Below, in pieces: positions 1 through 6,907 of a stretch of DNA of 10,560 nt (positions are counted from its first letter, which is position 1; every line of letters begins with the position of its first letter). The stretch comes from Physocladia obscura (lineage: Eukaryota > Chytridiomycota > Chytridiomycetes > Chytridiales > Chytriomycetaceae), in the NCBI GenBank assembly GCA_027596945.1, contig JADGJH010001287.1, forward strand, positions 1 through 10,560. The letters are read 5' to 3'. A program made the position numbers and the translations under genes. The notes beneath the pieces were generated by a model. It was not told where the DNA came from. It saw only the letters and a program-made list of their open reading frames with translations, and did no database searches.

Positions 1-1
1 C

Positions 2-304
2 AAAGATATCTTTTGTAAAAGCAGACCATTATCAAGATCATCGAATAGAAAACCCCACGAAAGTGTAACTTCAAGGAGGGTTGAAACAGTTTTGAATGCC
101 TGGATGCTGTTTGGCGAATTTGTTTCCGATTCAAGCTCCAGCAACTCGTTGTTCCACATGCTCAAAGACCACAAACCAGCACGAACAAACACGTGTTTAT
201 CTGACATATTGTTTACTTGCTTTTCAGAGAAATACGACGGCAGGCCCAAAGCGATAGCGCTTATTAACCTCTCTTTCAGCACAGATGAGACCACGAGTCT
301 TTGA
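2..304 (+). CDS. Partial open frame entering from the left edge, unknown
   Basis: The frame starting at base 2 has no stop until TGA at 302-304, about 100 codons, so it may be the 3' end of a gene or exon that begins before the window. The product is basic at its N-terminal side (many Arg and Ser), has a short Ser run (DSSSSNS) and ends ETTSL. I recognise no family, signal peptide or membrane segment. No AATAAA follows closely. It lies beside an eroded transposase region, so it could belong to a mobile element, or it could be a chance open frame. The length is only modest support in AT-rich DNA. Confidence 0.25.
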   Translation, partial: KDIFCKSRPLSRSSNRKPHESVTSRRVETVLNAWMLFGEFVSDSSSSNSLFHMLKDHKPARTNTCLSDILFTCFSEKYDGRPKAIALINLSFSTDETTSL

Positions 305-576
305 GGCTGCGATGCTATTTCACGAAATGGGAGTCATTTACGGATACTTTAACGATAATATGTAATCAATGTAGCTCCGTACCTAAGGTCTGATTTGCTG
401 CTGGTGCAATTATCGGCTCTGCAAGATGTTGGCACAGTCGTTCCATCTCAAATTCGAAGAAAAAAGAAGTTGCTGCTCACCTTGCACACTCAACATTGGA
501 GTCAGAAAATACAACAGCTATTTTTGTTTTCCCAATCATTATCCAGCTCAGAGTGAGCGGGTACAAAAGCTTAAAA

Positions 577-614
577 ATAAAATAAATAAATAAAATCAAA
601 AAAAAAAAAAAAAA
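577..614. repeat. AAAT microsatellite plus A17 run
   Basis: Several AAAT/TAAA units (577-596) are followed, after a TC interruption, by 17 consecutive A at 598-614. This is a low-complexity tract. The A run could be the tail of an old retrotransposed insert, but no target-site duplication was identified. Confidence 0.85.
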
Positions 615-835
615 TTTGCAAAAAAATGAGGACTTCTTCAAGTGGTAAATGAGGTGTAATCACATTTTTTCCAGCCTCGCTGAATGCCTAGACACCATTT
701 TTAAAATGGTATAACCAATCTAGCAGAGATTTAGATTTGTAATATAAAAGATTCATGAAAGAAATGTCGTAATGTTCAAGAAAAATTATAAATAACCCGC
801 TGGCTAATTTAAAGTTGAAATTAACTTAAGGTTGC

Positions 836-847
836 AAAAAAAAAAAA
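836..847. repeat. A12 run followed by ATTTG-like sequence
   Basis: Twelve A are followed by TTTG and a further A run. The arrangement (A run, TTTG, A run, GA) resembles that at 598-625, so the two may be imperfect copies of one low-complexity element. Confidence 0.7.
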
Positions 848-921
848 TTTGAAAAAAAAGTGATTCTTTTTCCAGTTTTGGTTCCCTCGTTTTCATTTAT
901 TTTTTCATTGTCAGCCAGTGA

Positions 922-1179
922 GTGGCCAACGACAACAATCAATTTGCCAACAACAGAGTTCACAAAGCAATAGATGTTCTAACCTTGTGCTTTGAATCTG
1001 GTATCCAAGGTTTCTTCCTGCCACCAAATATGATGCACTTCCTTCAGCCCCTTGATTTGCTGATCTTCAGCAACATGAAAAACAAGATTTGCCATTTTTA
1101 CCAGCAAACGTGCAGTTTTGTGACTGACTCCCTTGGTAAACTTGGGGAGGAGTTGATCCTTATTATTTTAGAGGTCTAA
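922..1179 (+). pseudogene. Remnant of pogo/Tigger-type (DDE_1) transposase
   Basis: The frame encodes about 85 residues. Its core, FFLPPNMMHFLQPLD followed by IFSNMKNKI, matches the conserved C-terminal block of DDE_1 superfamily transposases (pogo, Tigger, jerky), where LPP-N-x-T-x-x-LQPLD-x-x-x-F-x-x-x-K is characteristic. The segment before it, with Asp/Asn near NDNNQF and a short helix, sits where the second catalytic acidic residue would lie. There is no ATG: the frame opens directly after an in-frame TGA (919-921), and the HTH and first DDE part are not visible upstream. It ends at TAA 1177-1179. It is read as a decayed fragment; an exon of a still spliced gene is less likely. Terminal inverted repeats were not found. 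Confidence 0.7.
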
Positions 1180-1244
1180 TCCTACATCATATCAAAAATT
1201 TTCACATTATCATTTGAATGTACTGGGATCTATACTGTTGATTC

Positions 1245-1276
1245 AAAAAAAAAAAATATATATATATATATATATA
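1245..1276. repeat. A12 run plus (TA)10 microsatellite
   Basis: Twelve A are followed by ten TA units and then GC. The tract ends TATATAG, which could serve as a splice acceptor, but no matching donor was confirmed. Confidence 0.9.
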
Positions 1277-1426
1277 GCAACAGCCAATGTCAATGCGCAA
1301 TCAGCTGAAGTTCAAACTGCACAAGAAGCTGCCAAAGCTGTTCTGAAAATATTTGCAAATTCAAGTGTAGGATTGTCTATGAAAAAAAAAAGTATCAGTA
1401 AAGGCAGACAAGGTAATGGCCACTAA
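1277..1426 (+). other. Short Ala/Gln- and Lys-rich open segment after the transposase remnant
   Basis: Following the TA repeat, an open frame gives a helix-forming Ala/Gln-rich stretch (EVQTAQEAAKAVLKIF) and then a basic stretch (MKKKSISKGRQG) before TAA at 1424-1426. It may be the tail of the DDE transposase, joined in the ancestor by an intron ending at the TATATAG acceptor, or a chance frame. A further Lys-rich open stretch, without ATG, follows at about 1445-1626 in the same frame. No domain is recognised. Confidence 0.25.
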
Positions 1427-1626
1427 TCAAATTTACAGTTTTGAAGGTATTTAATTAGTACCCCAGATAAAAAGAAAAACAAATCTGACACCACTGCAAA
1501 AGGAGAGACGATTGAACACATGCGAAAATCCACTCATTTGGTTGAAAAAGTCAATTTTTTTGTTTTGTTTTGCCAACTCTCTATTATTTATTTTAATTTT
1601 CCTGAATATTTCTCTTCCAAATAACA

Positions 1627-2235
1627 ATGACAACACAACTGTTTGGAGGCGCAATAACATTGTCGATTCCTGTCAGCTTCATTGACGCATCGACGCTTCG
1701 TCAAGTGCCAGACAACCAAGAAGTTTATGTGGATACAGCGTCGTCGGCTTCTCTGATCATCGAAATACTCGAAAGCGTTACAGACACAGAAGATTATACA
1801 AAGTACTTCACTTAACATTTTTTAAACAATATTAACAATAATAAACGACTACGACCAACAAGGTTTCACTATGCGCAACTCGCAGAAGATAACGAAGCAA
1901 TAATCGACGAAAAACAACCGCTGCGGACTTCCGTGCGTCTGGATTTGCAGTCAAACCGGAACTTGAAACTTGAAACGCATATCGTAGGAGGGATTCAGTA
2001 TGCCGCAAAATTCAACACGGTCGTGAAGGATCAGATTAGCGTGTTTTTGGCGGTTGTTCGTGTTCCTGCTCCGTATTCTGCAGATATTCTCATTTCGCTT
2101 AATGCGCCTTTTGGCGAAACAGACGCGACATTGATGAATGCGGTTTGGTCTGTTGAAAATAATCCCGCGTTGGCTGCTTTTTACCGTATCGTTTCATCAT
2201 TTTGCATCAACGATTATTCGCTCTTTGCTCAATAA
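1627..2235 (+). CDS. MOG1: Mog1-family Ran GTPase-binding protein, one intron
   Basis: Exons 1627-1802 and 1863-2235 give 182 residues, close to the usual size (about 180-220). The 60-nt intron (1803-1862) is GTACTT...CAAG with a TTAAC-like branch site. Splicing joins ...DYTK to FHYAQLAEDNEA in frame, whereas retention stops four codons later. The N-terminus LFGGAI...P..FIDAS..RQVPDNQEV is the hallmark block of Mog1/RANGRF, and the C-terminal half continues the family's alternating strand pattern. Mog1 binds Ran GTPase in the nucleus and promotes nucleotide release, supporting nuclear protein import (family knowledge). The ATG context is A-rich (AACAATGAC). The gene is convergent with the LRR gene downstream. 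Recognition is strong; the exon boundaries are inferred but fit the frame on both sides. Confidence 0.93.
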
Positions 2236-2236
2236 A
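2231..2236 (+). terminator. AATAAA poly(A) signal overlapping the Mog1 stop codon
   Basis: The TAA stop (2233-2235) lies inside a perfect AATAAA hexamer. Only 53 bp separate this stop from that of the convergent gene, so cleavage 10-30 nt downstream would place the transcript end just before the LRR coding region. Confidence 0.6.
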
Positions 2237-2288
2237 ATGCTTAATTTTTATGTAGTTGGGTTTTTTGTTTTTATGTTTGTTTTTTTCA

Positions 2289-3885
2289 CTACGACTTCAA
2301 TATATTATCATTCGTTACCCATTCTTTCCCTTCTTCAATCCCATTCCCACTGTCTGCAGCATCATCATTATGATAATCCGGCAGCTCGGGTGTGTATTCT
2401 GGTAAATCCAGAATTTCTCGAACACGGCGCACAGGGCCATCCTCCCCATCCGTCCGGTTTTCGCGAAACAGAACCATTGCGACATCCAAATCGTCCCCGC
2501 CTGCATCCCCAAGCTGCGTCCTCACAATTTCTGTCTCGCGCTCGACGTCGCGATTCGTGTAAAAGTGTCTGGATGGAATTGTTGGCGCGACCGAACGCCG
2601 ACGCGCCAATTTCATGCGCCATTGCGCAAAAATAATCGCAGCGAGAAAAAGCATGAGTCCGAAAACACCAATCACGGCGTATTCAATGATCTGAGTCTCT
2701 GAAAGCCCTGACGAATTTGAAGATGTTGAAACAGGGCTTGTTGGATCGATTGGAGCAAATAACAGAGACGAGTTGCAGTACGGAAGGGCGGTGGAAATAT
2801 TGTGTATGCAGGGCGGGTTATATGGCCAGTCAGTCGGAACACACAGTGATGTGTTTGAAAATCCGCAATTCAGCGTATTCGCCCATTGTGTGAACGTTTC
2901 AGGAAGTGGTCCATCCAAGTTTGGATTGTTTGACAACTCAAGATATTTCAGTGAGGAAGCGTATGTTGCTGGAAGAGGTCCAGACAGATTGTTGTTTGAC
3001 AGCCATAATTGCTTGAAAAGTGTGGTGGAAGATGTCAATTGACTTTCAAGTTCTGGAAGCGAACCGAATAAAACACGGTGCGGCGCAGTTGTATCGGTAG
3101 AACCCGTCACATTTCTGTAATGGCATTACCGTGTTGAAACGCAGTAGAATAAAAATTAAAAAAAGGAAGAAAAAAAAACCTTACAATACACTGAAATAAG
3201 ATATCGTAGCAACAAATTTGAGAAGTGAATCCAAAACACCGGTCCCGAAAAACGCGCCATGCAAATCTAAACTTGTTAAATTTGTCATTGCAAACATTGA
3301 ATCTGGAACTAATTGTAACGCAACAGGAGGATTTGAAACTGTGATTGAATAAATCGTGTTTGCGTCGCAAAATTGAGCGGCTATAAAGGAATCACTTGAA
3401 TTCAAGGTGATACGTGTCTAAAATACTTGACATGAAGAGGAAGAATAGAGAGGATGATAATAAATAGCAAATACATTTTGAACGCAATTCAATCCAGAAG
3501 AACTGTTACTGGTACTGTTATTCGCATCAATAAATCCAAAATTTTGGGCAAGATTGGCGAGCGCCAAGCACTGCGAAGAAAACTGATTGACAATCTCGCT
3601 TTTGTTTGCAAACAAAACGACGATAAGCCCCGAATCTGTATTATAGCATGAATGCGACGAACTGCTGCTCGTTTGATTACTACTACTACTAGTACTACTA
3701 CTGCTGCCGCTACTGCTGCTACTCGATTTGCTTGTTCTCACAATGAGAGTATATCCACCGACAAGAATGATTGCGAGTATCATACAAAACGCGAATATCC
3801 GCAGTGTGGCTCCATGCTGGCGCGTCATTTGCCTTGCTGCATTGGCTGCCGGAGAAGAAATGGCGTTATTTGCAACTGAAGGCAT
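2289..3885 (-). CDS. Two-transmembrane leucine-rich-repeat surface protein, three exons
   Basis: Exons on the minus strand, 3885-3475, 3417-3185 and 3114-2289, give 489 residues. Intron 1 (3474-3418, 57 nt) is GTATTT...TTTTAG with a pyrimidine tract; intron 2 (3184-3115, 70 nt) is GTAAGG...ACAG. Order of parts: short N-tail; hydrophobic helix 28-49 (signal anchor or cryptic signal peptide); Ser-rich linker about 52-79; Cys-containing domain to about 137; LRR region about 178-290, with plant-type units such as LWLSNNNLSGPLP and LELSNNPNLDGPLP; a Cys cap (298, 306, 317, 328); second helix 357-378 followed by RRR; and a 110-residue acidic tail with LPEY and LPDY. No kinase domain is present. A surface receptor or adhesion role is inferred. 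The start was chosen at MPSV because the upstream frame is translated TTA microsatellite. Confidence 0.82.
3676..3730 (-). repeat. Serine-codon microsatellite inside the LRR gene
   Basis: Imperfect trinucleotide repeats (AGT/AGC on the coding strand) encode a Ser-rich tract of about 25 residues broken by Gly, Thr, Asn and Gln, just outside the first membrane helix. It is likely length-variable and a probable O-glycosylated stalk. Confidence 0.8.
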
Positions 3886-3989
3886 GAAAGTTCTTGGTTC
3901 TTGTTTTTTGTTTGCATTTTTAATGAGCAAAGCCCCCTTTCCAGCCCCCCGCTGAAAATTTTTTCTTCCCTTCTTCCACTTTTGATTTT

Positions 3990-4023
3990 TTATTATTACT
4001 ACTATTATCATTATTATTATTAT
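3990..4023. repeat. TTA/CTA trinucleotide microsatellite
   Basis: Tandem TAT/TTA units are interrupted by CTA and TCA. The tract lies upstream of both divergent genes. Confidence 0.85.
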
Positions 4024-4208
4024 ATACCACATTTTTTTCTGAATTATCAGGGTTTTGTGGAGATAAAATGAAGATATTGTCAGCACCAGCGTACAGGACA
4101 CAAATATGCGCATAAAGAATTTTTCGATTTGCTAGTGACATAAAACACTCTAGAAGAATAGCGTGGGATGCTTCGGATGGTAAGGGATTTTGATTCATTT
4201 TTCAAACG

Positions 4209-4224
4209 AAAAAAAAAAAAAAAA
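4209..4224 (+). repeat. A16 run in the leader of the first F-box gene
   Basis: Sixteen consecutive A end 25 nt before the ATG. Poly(dA:dT) tracts commonly deplete nucleosomes in fungal promoters, and in a leader they could bind poly(A)-binding protein. Either role is inference. Confidence 0.7.
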
Positions 4225-4249
4225 CGAAATACCTGTGGGAATTTTTAAA

Positions 4250-5416
4250 ATGTTGAGTTCAAATTGCTTACGCAGTATTCAACCATGCATTTGTTGTCTA
4301 CATTCCGATGCTTTGGTGATATCACTGGTGCAAGAATTGTCTGATTATCGAAAGATGCTCTTCCAACCGCCAATCAACATTACAGAACGGGTTGCGAAAA
4401 TCCGTATTCAAATTGAATTAACAAAAAAACCAGCTGTGTTTATTCCAAGACAGAAAAAGTATACACCAAAGACAATTCAATCAATGTCACCAGAGATTCT
4501 TGATCAGATTGTCGATTTTGTTGATGCAGCCAGTATTATTTCGCTCTCACATTGCACGCAATACTACCATCAAACATTGTCGGACGTGTTTGATGCGTGC
4601 AAAAAAGTTGCACAAATTTACGGCGAGAGCAATTTTTCTAACTCATGGCCAACTTTCAGGTACCCCAACCGAATTCGATTTTCAAGACCAATCACGTTGA
4701 ACGAGGCAGTTCCGGTCTTCAATCTTATTAAATGCTTGAACAAATATGGCGGCAACGCGGCTGTATGCATTGATGATTTTGGTCTTTTGAATTCATGGTC
4801 AACGTTACTGCCGCGACAGATTCAACTGGACTTGGAGGCGAACCGGCAACACGTTGCAGAAAACGCATACAAATTGGAATATCGAAACTCAGTACTCGAC
4901 CATTGTTCTGTTATCAAATGTTTGCCCCGCGACTCGCACATTGTCGCACTGAAAGTGGATGCAAGGTACTTTTTCTCGCATGAACGCGCACAAGACGCGT
5001 TTGTTTCCTACGCCGCGCAAGAAAAAATATCCAAACTTGTTCTTGTGCACGTGGTGCAGCAGCCAGTGTACTTGCTCAAGAACTTGGGTGTTTTCCCGGC
5101 CTTTCGCACACTCGAGATTTTGCGGACAGTCGGCGCATATCGAATTGATTATACGGATTTTCCGCTTTTGGATATTCTGTCGACTTGCAAAAATCTTGCC
5201 GAGATTGCGTTTGCAACTACGGGCTGTGCTGCGAATGATATGCTGTGGGTCAAGGAAGTTTGCGCGAATTTGAAATTTGGGTGTTCAAAATTCAGAAAAG
5301 TTGTTTTCAGATGTGTACTTGATCGTGATTTCTGGGATACACTGCGTCCCGCTCTTGATGGTTGGAATATGGAATTTGTGGCTGAAGATTATATTTTTTG
5401 GGAACGGGAAAAATAA
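4250..5416 (+). CDS. F-box-like protein, copy 1 of a tandem pair
   Basis: Single exon, 388 residues. Near residue 80-115 the segment SMSPEILDQIVDFVDAASII continues into LSHCTQYYH, matching an F-box (x-P-x-E-I-L-x-x-I-x-x-x-x-D, then L-S-x-x-x-x-x-Y). The family links targets to Skp1-cullin ubiquitin ligases. Ahead of it lie a Cys cluster (CLRSIQPCICC) and a leucine/Tyr helix ending LFQPPIN, shared with the next gene. The C-terminal 250 residues have strand/helix periodicity like a divergent LRR or solenoid (LVLVHVVQQPV, LEILRT, FPLLDIL), presumably the substrate-binding part. The ATG at 4250 aligns with the start of the paralogue. A frame extends upstream but only from a non-ATG codon through the A run. 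No canonical AATAAA lies downstream (ATTACATAAA at 5425-5434 is a weak variant). Confidence 0.82.
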   Translation: MLSSNCLRSIQPCICCLHSDALVISLVQELSDYRKMLFQPPINITERVAKIRIQIELTKKPAVFIPRQKKYTPKTIQSMSPEILDQIVDFVDAASIISLSHCTQYYHQTLSDVFDACKKVAQIYGESNFSNSWPTFRYPNRIRFSRPITLNEAVPVFNLIKCLNKYGGNAAVCIDDFGLLNSWSTLLPRQIQLDLEANRQHVAENAYKLEYRNSVLDHCSVIKCLPRDSHIVALKVDARYFFSHERAQDAFVSYAAQEKISKLVLVHVVQQPVYLLKNLGVFPAFRTLEILRTVGAYRIDYTDFPLLDILSTCKNLAEIAFATTGCAANDMLWVKEVCANLKFGCSKFRKVVFRCVLDRDFWDTLRPALDGWNMEFVAEDYIFWEREK

Positions 5417-5484
5417 GATTGCTATTACATAAAGTTGATGTCAAATTTTTATTTTATTTTTTATTTTAATCAAAACACGAAACG

Positions 5485-6669
5485 ATGCTTCTGAGTTCCG
5501 GTTGCCAATGCCGCAACCCACCGTGTGTCTGCTGTATCCGTGGCGATGTTTTGCTAATGTTGCTGTTTCAAGTCCTCCAAGAGCTCTCCGAATACCGCCA
5601 CCTTCTTTTCCAACCGCCAATAAATCTCCCAGAACGAATCTCCGAAATTCAGCTCCAAATCGAAGCGAAAAAACATCAACAACATCCAGAATCGTTTATC
5701 ATGAGGCCGAAACACGAACCAAAAACACTCCAATCGATGCCGCCAGAGATTCTCGAACTGATTGTCGAACTTGTGGACGCTGCTGATATAATTCCGCTCT
5801 CGCATTCCATGCGATATTATCACCAATCTTTGTCTGACGTGTTCAAAGCATGCAAAGCTGTAGCTGAAGTTTGTGGCAGGAGGAATTTTGCAAAAATATG
5901 GCCTACTTTTGAGTATCCAAGAAAAGATTTTCGATTGTCTAGACAAATCTATATGGAGGAAGCTGTTGCTGTCTTCAATCTCATGAAATGTTTGAAAAAA
6001 TATGGCGGCGATACAGCTGTCGCCACAGAAGACAGTTACTTTTTTGTTGATTCAGCGTCAACTCTATTTCCCCGTCTAATTCAAGTGGATTTGGAAACAG
6101 CCCGATATCACACGAATGACCAAAATCAATTGGAACCTCCCAATCAGATCACTTTTGATATTTTAATGGCATATTTTCCCAGTCATTCTCATTTTGCGGT
6201 ATTGAAAGTCGACGCTCGATCCTTTTTTTGTCTCCCAGTAACTCAAAATCGGTTTGTCACCTGTGCCACAGGGAAAACAATCTTTTCACTAGTCCTAGTT
6301 CATGTTGTCCAGCAGCCGGTTCACGTGTTGAAAAATTTGGGTTCCATTTTGCAGCTTTCAAAACTCGAGATACTGCGGACGACCGTAGGTGTTTACCGAA
6401 TTGATTACGCGGAATTCCCGCTGCTGGATATCCTGAAAACATGCGAAGACCTCAGAGAGATCGTGTTTGCGAATACAGGCAGCGTTTTGGCCGACAAGCG
6501 GTGGATCCGAACAGTGTTTCTAAATCTCAAATTTGCGCGACCAAAGTTCAGAAAATTTGTTTTCCGGATCCAGCTTGCCCGTGGATTTTGGGAAAAATTT
6601 GCTCTTGTAGACAACTGGAGCATGAACTTTGTGGCGCACGACCATGTTGTTTGGGAAAAATATAGTTGA
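5485..6669 (+). CDS. F-box-like protein, copy 2 of a tandem pair
   Basis: Single exon, 394 residues, starting 68 bp after copy 1 stops. It aligns with copy 1 over its whole length; about half the residues look identical by eye, with stronger blocks (LFQPPIN, LVLVHVVQQPV, LEILRT, YRIDY, FPLLDIL, NLKF, KFRK). The F-box is SMPPEILELIVELVDAADII followed by PLSHSMRYYH, closer to the L-P-P-E-I-L consensus than copy 1. The N-terminal Cys cluster is CQCRNPPCVCC. Copy 2 is three residues longer between the Cys cluster and the helix and differs around the middle (residues 200-225). Both frames are intact, so both copies are probably functional. Expanded F-box families are common in chytrids (general knowledge). 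Targets are unknown. Confidence 0.82.
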   Translation: MLLSSGCQCRNPPCVCCIRGDVLLMLLFQVLQELSEYRHLLFQPPINLPERISEIQLQIEAKKHQQHPESFIMRPKHEPKTLQSMPPEILELIVELVDAADIIPLSHSMRYYHQSLSDVFKACKAVAEVCGRRNFAKIWPTFEYPRKDFRLSRQIYMEEAVAVFNLMKCLKKYGGDTAVATEDSYFFVDSASTLFPRLIQVDLETARYHTNDQNQLEPPNQITFDILMAYFPSHSHFAVLKVDARSFFCLPVTQNRFVTCATGKTIFSLVLVHVVQQPVHVLKNLGSILQLSKLEILRTTVGVYRIDYAEFPLLDILKTCEDLREIVFANTGSVLADKRWIRTVFLNLKFARPKFRKFVFRIQLARGFWEKFALVDNWSMNFVAHDHVVWEKYS

Positions 6670-6670
6670 C

Positions 6671-6727
6671 AATAAACGACTCGCTCCATCTCTCCCTCTT
6701 CCTCTTTAATCTGTTTGTATAAATAAA
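6671..6727 (+). terminator. Two AATAAA poly(A) signals after the second F-box gene
   Basis: AATAAA occurs at 6671-6676, immediately after the stop, and again at 6722-6727. Either could direct cleavage of the F-box transcript. Confidence 0.55.
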
Positions 6728-6764
6728 AAGTCAGTAATTTTGTAAATTTGAAATCACAATATAT

Positions 6765-6802
6765 TTATTATTATTATTATTCTTATTCTTATTCTTATTA
6801 TA
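6765..6802. repeat. TTA and TATTCT microsatellites
   Basis: Five or more TTA units grade into repeated TTATTC units and back to TTATTA. They lie about 105-140 bp before the DUF2470 gene start and, like the tract at 3990, sit in a promoter. Confidence 0.85.
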
Positions 6803-6871
6803 AACTCTTCCACGTTGCTCTTTCCAATTTGTAATGCATTGGATTTCCAATTTCCAGAAAACCTAACCTTC

Positions 6872-6886
6872 AAAAAAAAAAAAAAA
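6872..6886 (+). repeat. A15 run in the leader of the DUF2470 gene
   Basis: Fifteen A end 21 nt before the ATG at 6908, the same arrangement as for the first F-box gene. Confidence 0.7.
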
Positions 6887-6907
6887 GAACAGAACACAGA
6901 AATAATT

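Larger units (their letters stand above)
305..921. other. Gene-poor AT-rich stretch with simple repeats
   Basis: There is no convincing gene in these 617 bases. An open stretch without ATG runs 356-557 in the same frame as the left-edge frame (after stops near 350-355) and ends LSSSE, with no family resemblance. From 577 the sequence becomes AAAT repeats and a 17-base A run. A second A run lies at 836-847. Two acceptor-like strings (T run followed by CCAG) end near 676 and 877, but I could not join coding exons to them. It is probably decayed mobile-element or intergenic DNA. Confidence 0.5.
3886..4249. promoter_or_regulatory. Divergent intergenic region between LRR and first F-box gene
   Basis: These 364 bases should hold both promoters and 5' leaders. 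They contain a TTA/CTA microsatellite (about 3990-4023), T-rich tracts, and a 16-base A run (4209-4224) ending 25 nt before the F-box ATG. The open frame read on the minus strand here (to 4113) is low-complexity Ile/Lys-rich translation of the microsatellite and is not taken as coding. No TATA box could be assigned. Confidence 0.6.

Noticed and set aside
598..863. The two A-run/TTTG segments as copies of a non-LTR retrotransposon tail
   Set aside because: Similarity is limited to low-complexity bases; no adjacent reverse transcriptase or target-site duplication was found.
1451..1818. Minus-strand frames over the Mog1 promoter and first exon
   Set aside because: They overlap the well-supported Mog1 exon and have no recognisable content.
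2138..2635. 165-codon plus-strand frame spanning the Mog1 3' end and LRR gene
   Set aside because: It crosses the Mog1 coding end in another frame and lies opposite the LRR tail exon; the composition is His/Ser/Pro-rich without domains.
3418..3474. Reading the LRR exon through to the TAG at 3418
   Set aside because: The segment has donor, pyrimidine tract and TTTTAG acceptor, and removing it joins two in-frame LRR-protein exons.
3886..4113. N-terminal extension of the LRR protein starting at 4113
   Set aside because: It is Ile/Lys-rich translation of a TTA microsatellite; the ATG at 3885 gives a plausible N-tail before the first helix.
4190..4249. Upstream extension of the first F-box protein
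   Set aside because: It begins at a non-ATG codon and reads through an A16 run as poly-Lys; the paralogue starts at the position matching 4250.
5554..5946. 130-codon minus-strand frame inside the second F-box gene
   Set aside because: Shadow of a conserved coding region whose plus-strand frame aligns with its paralogue.
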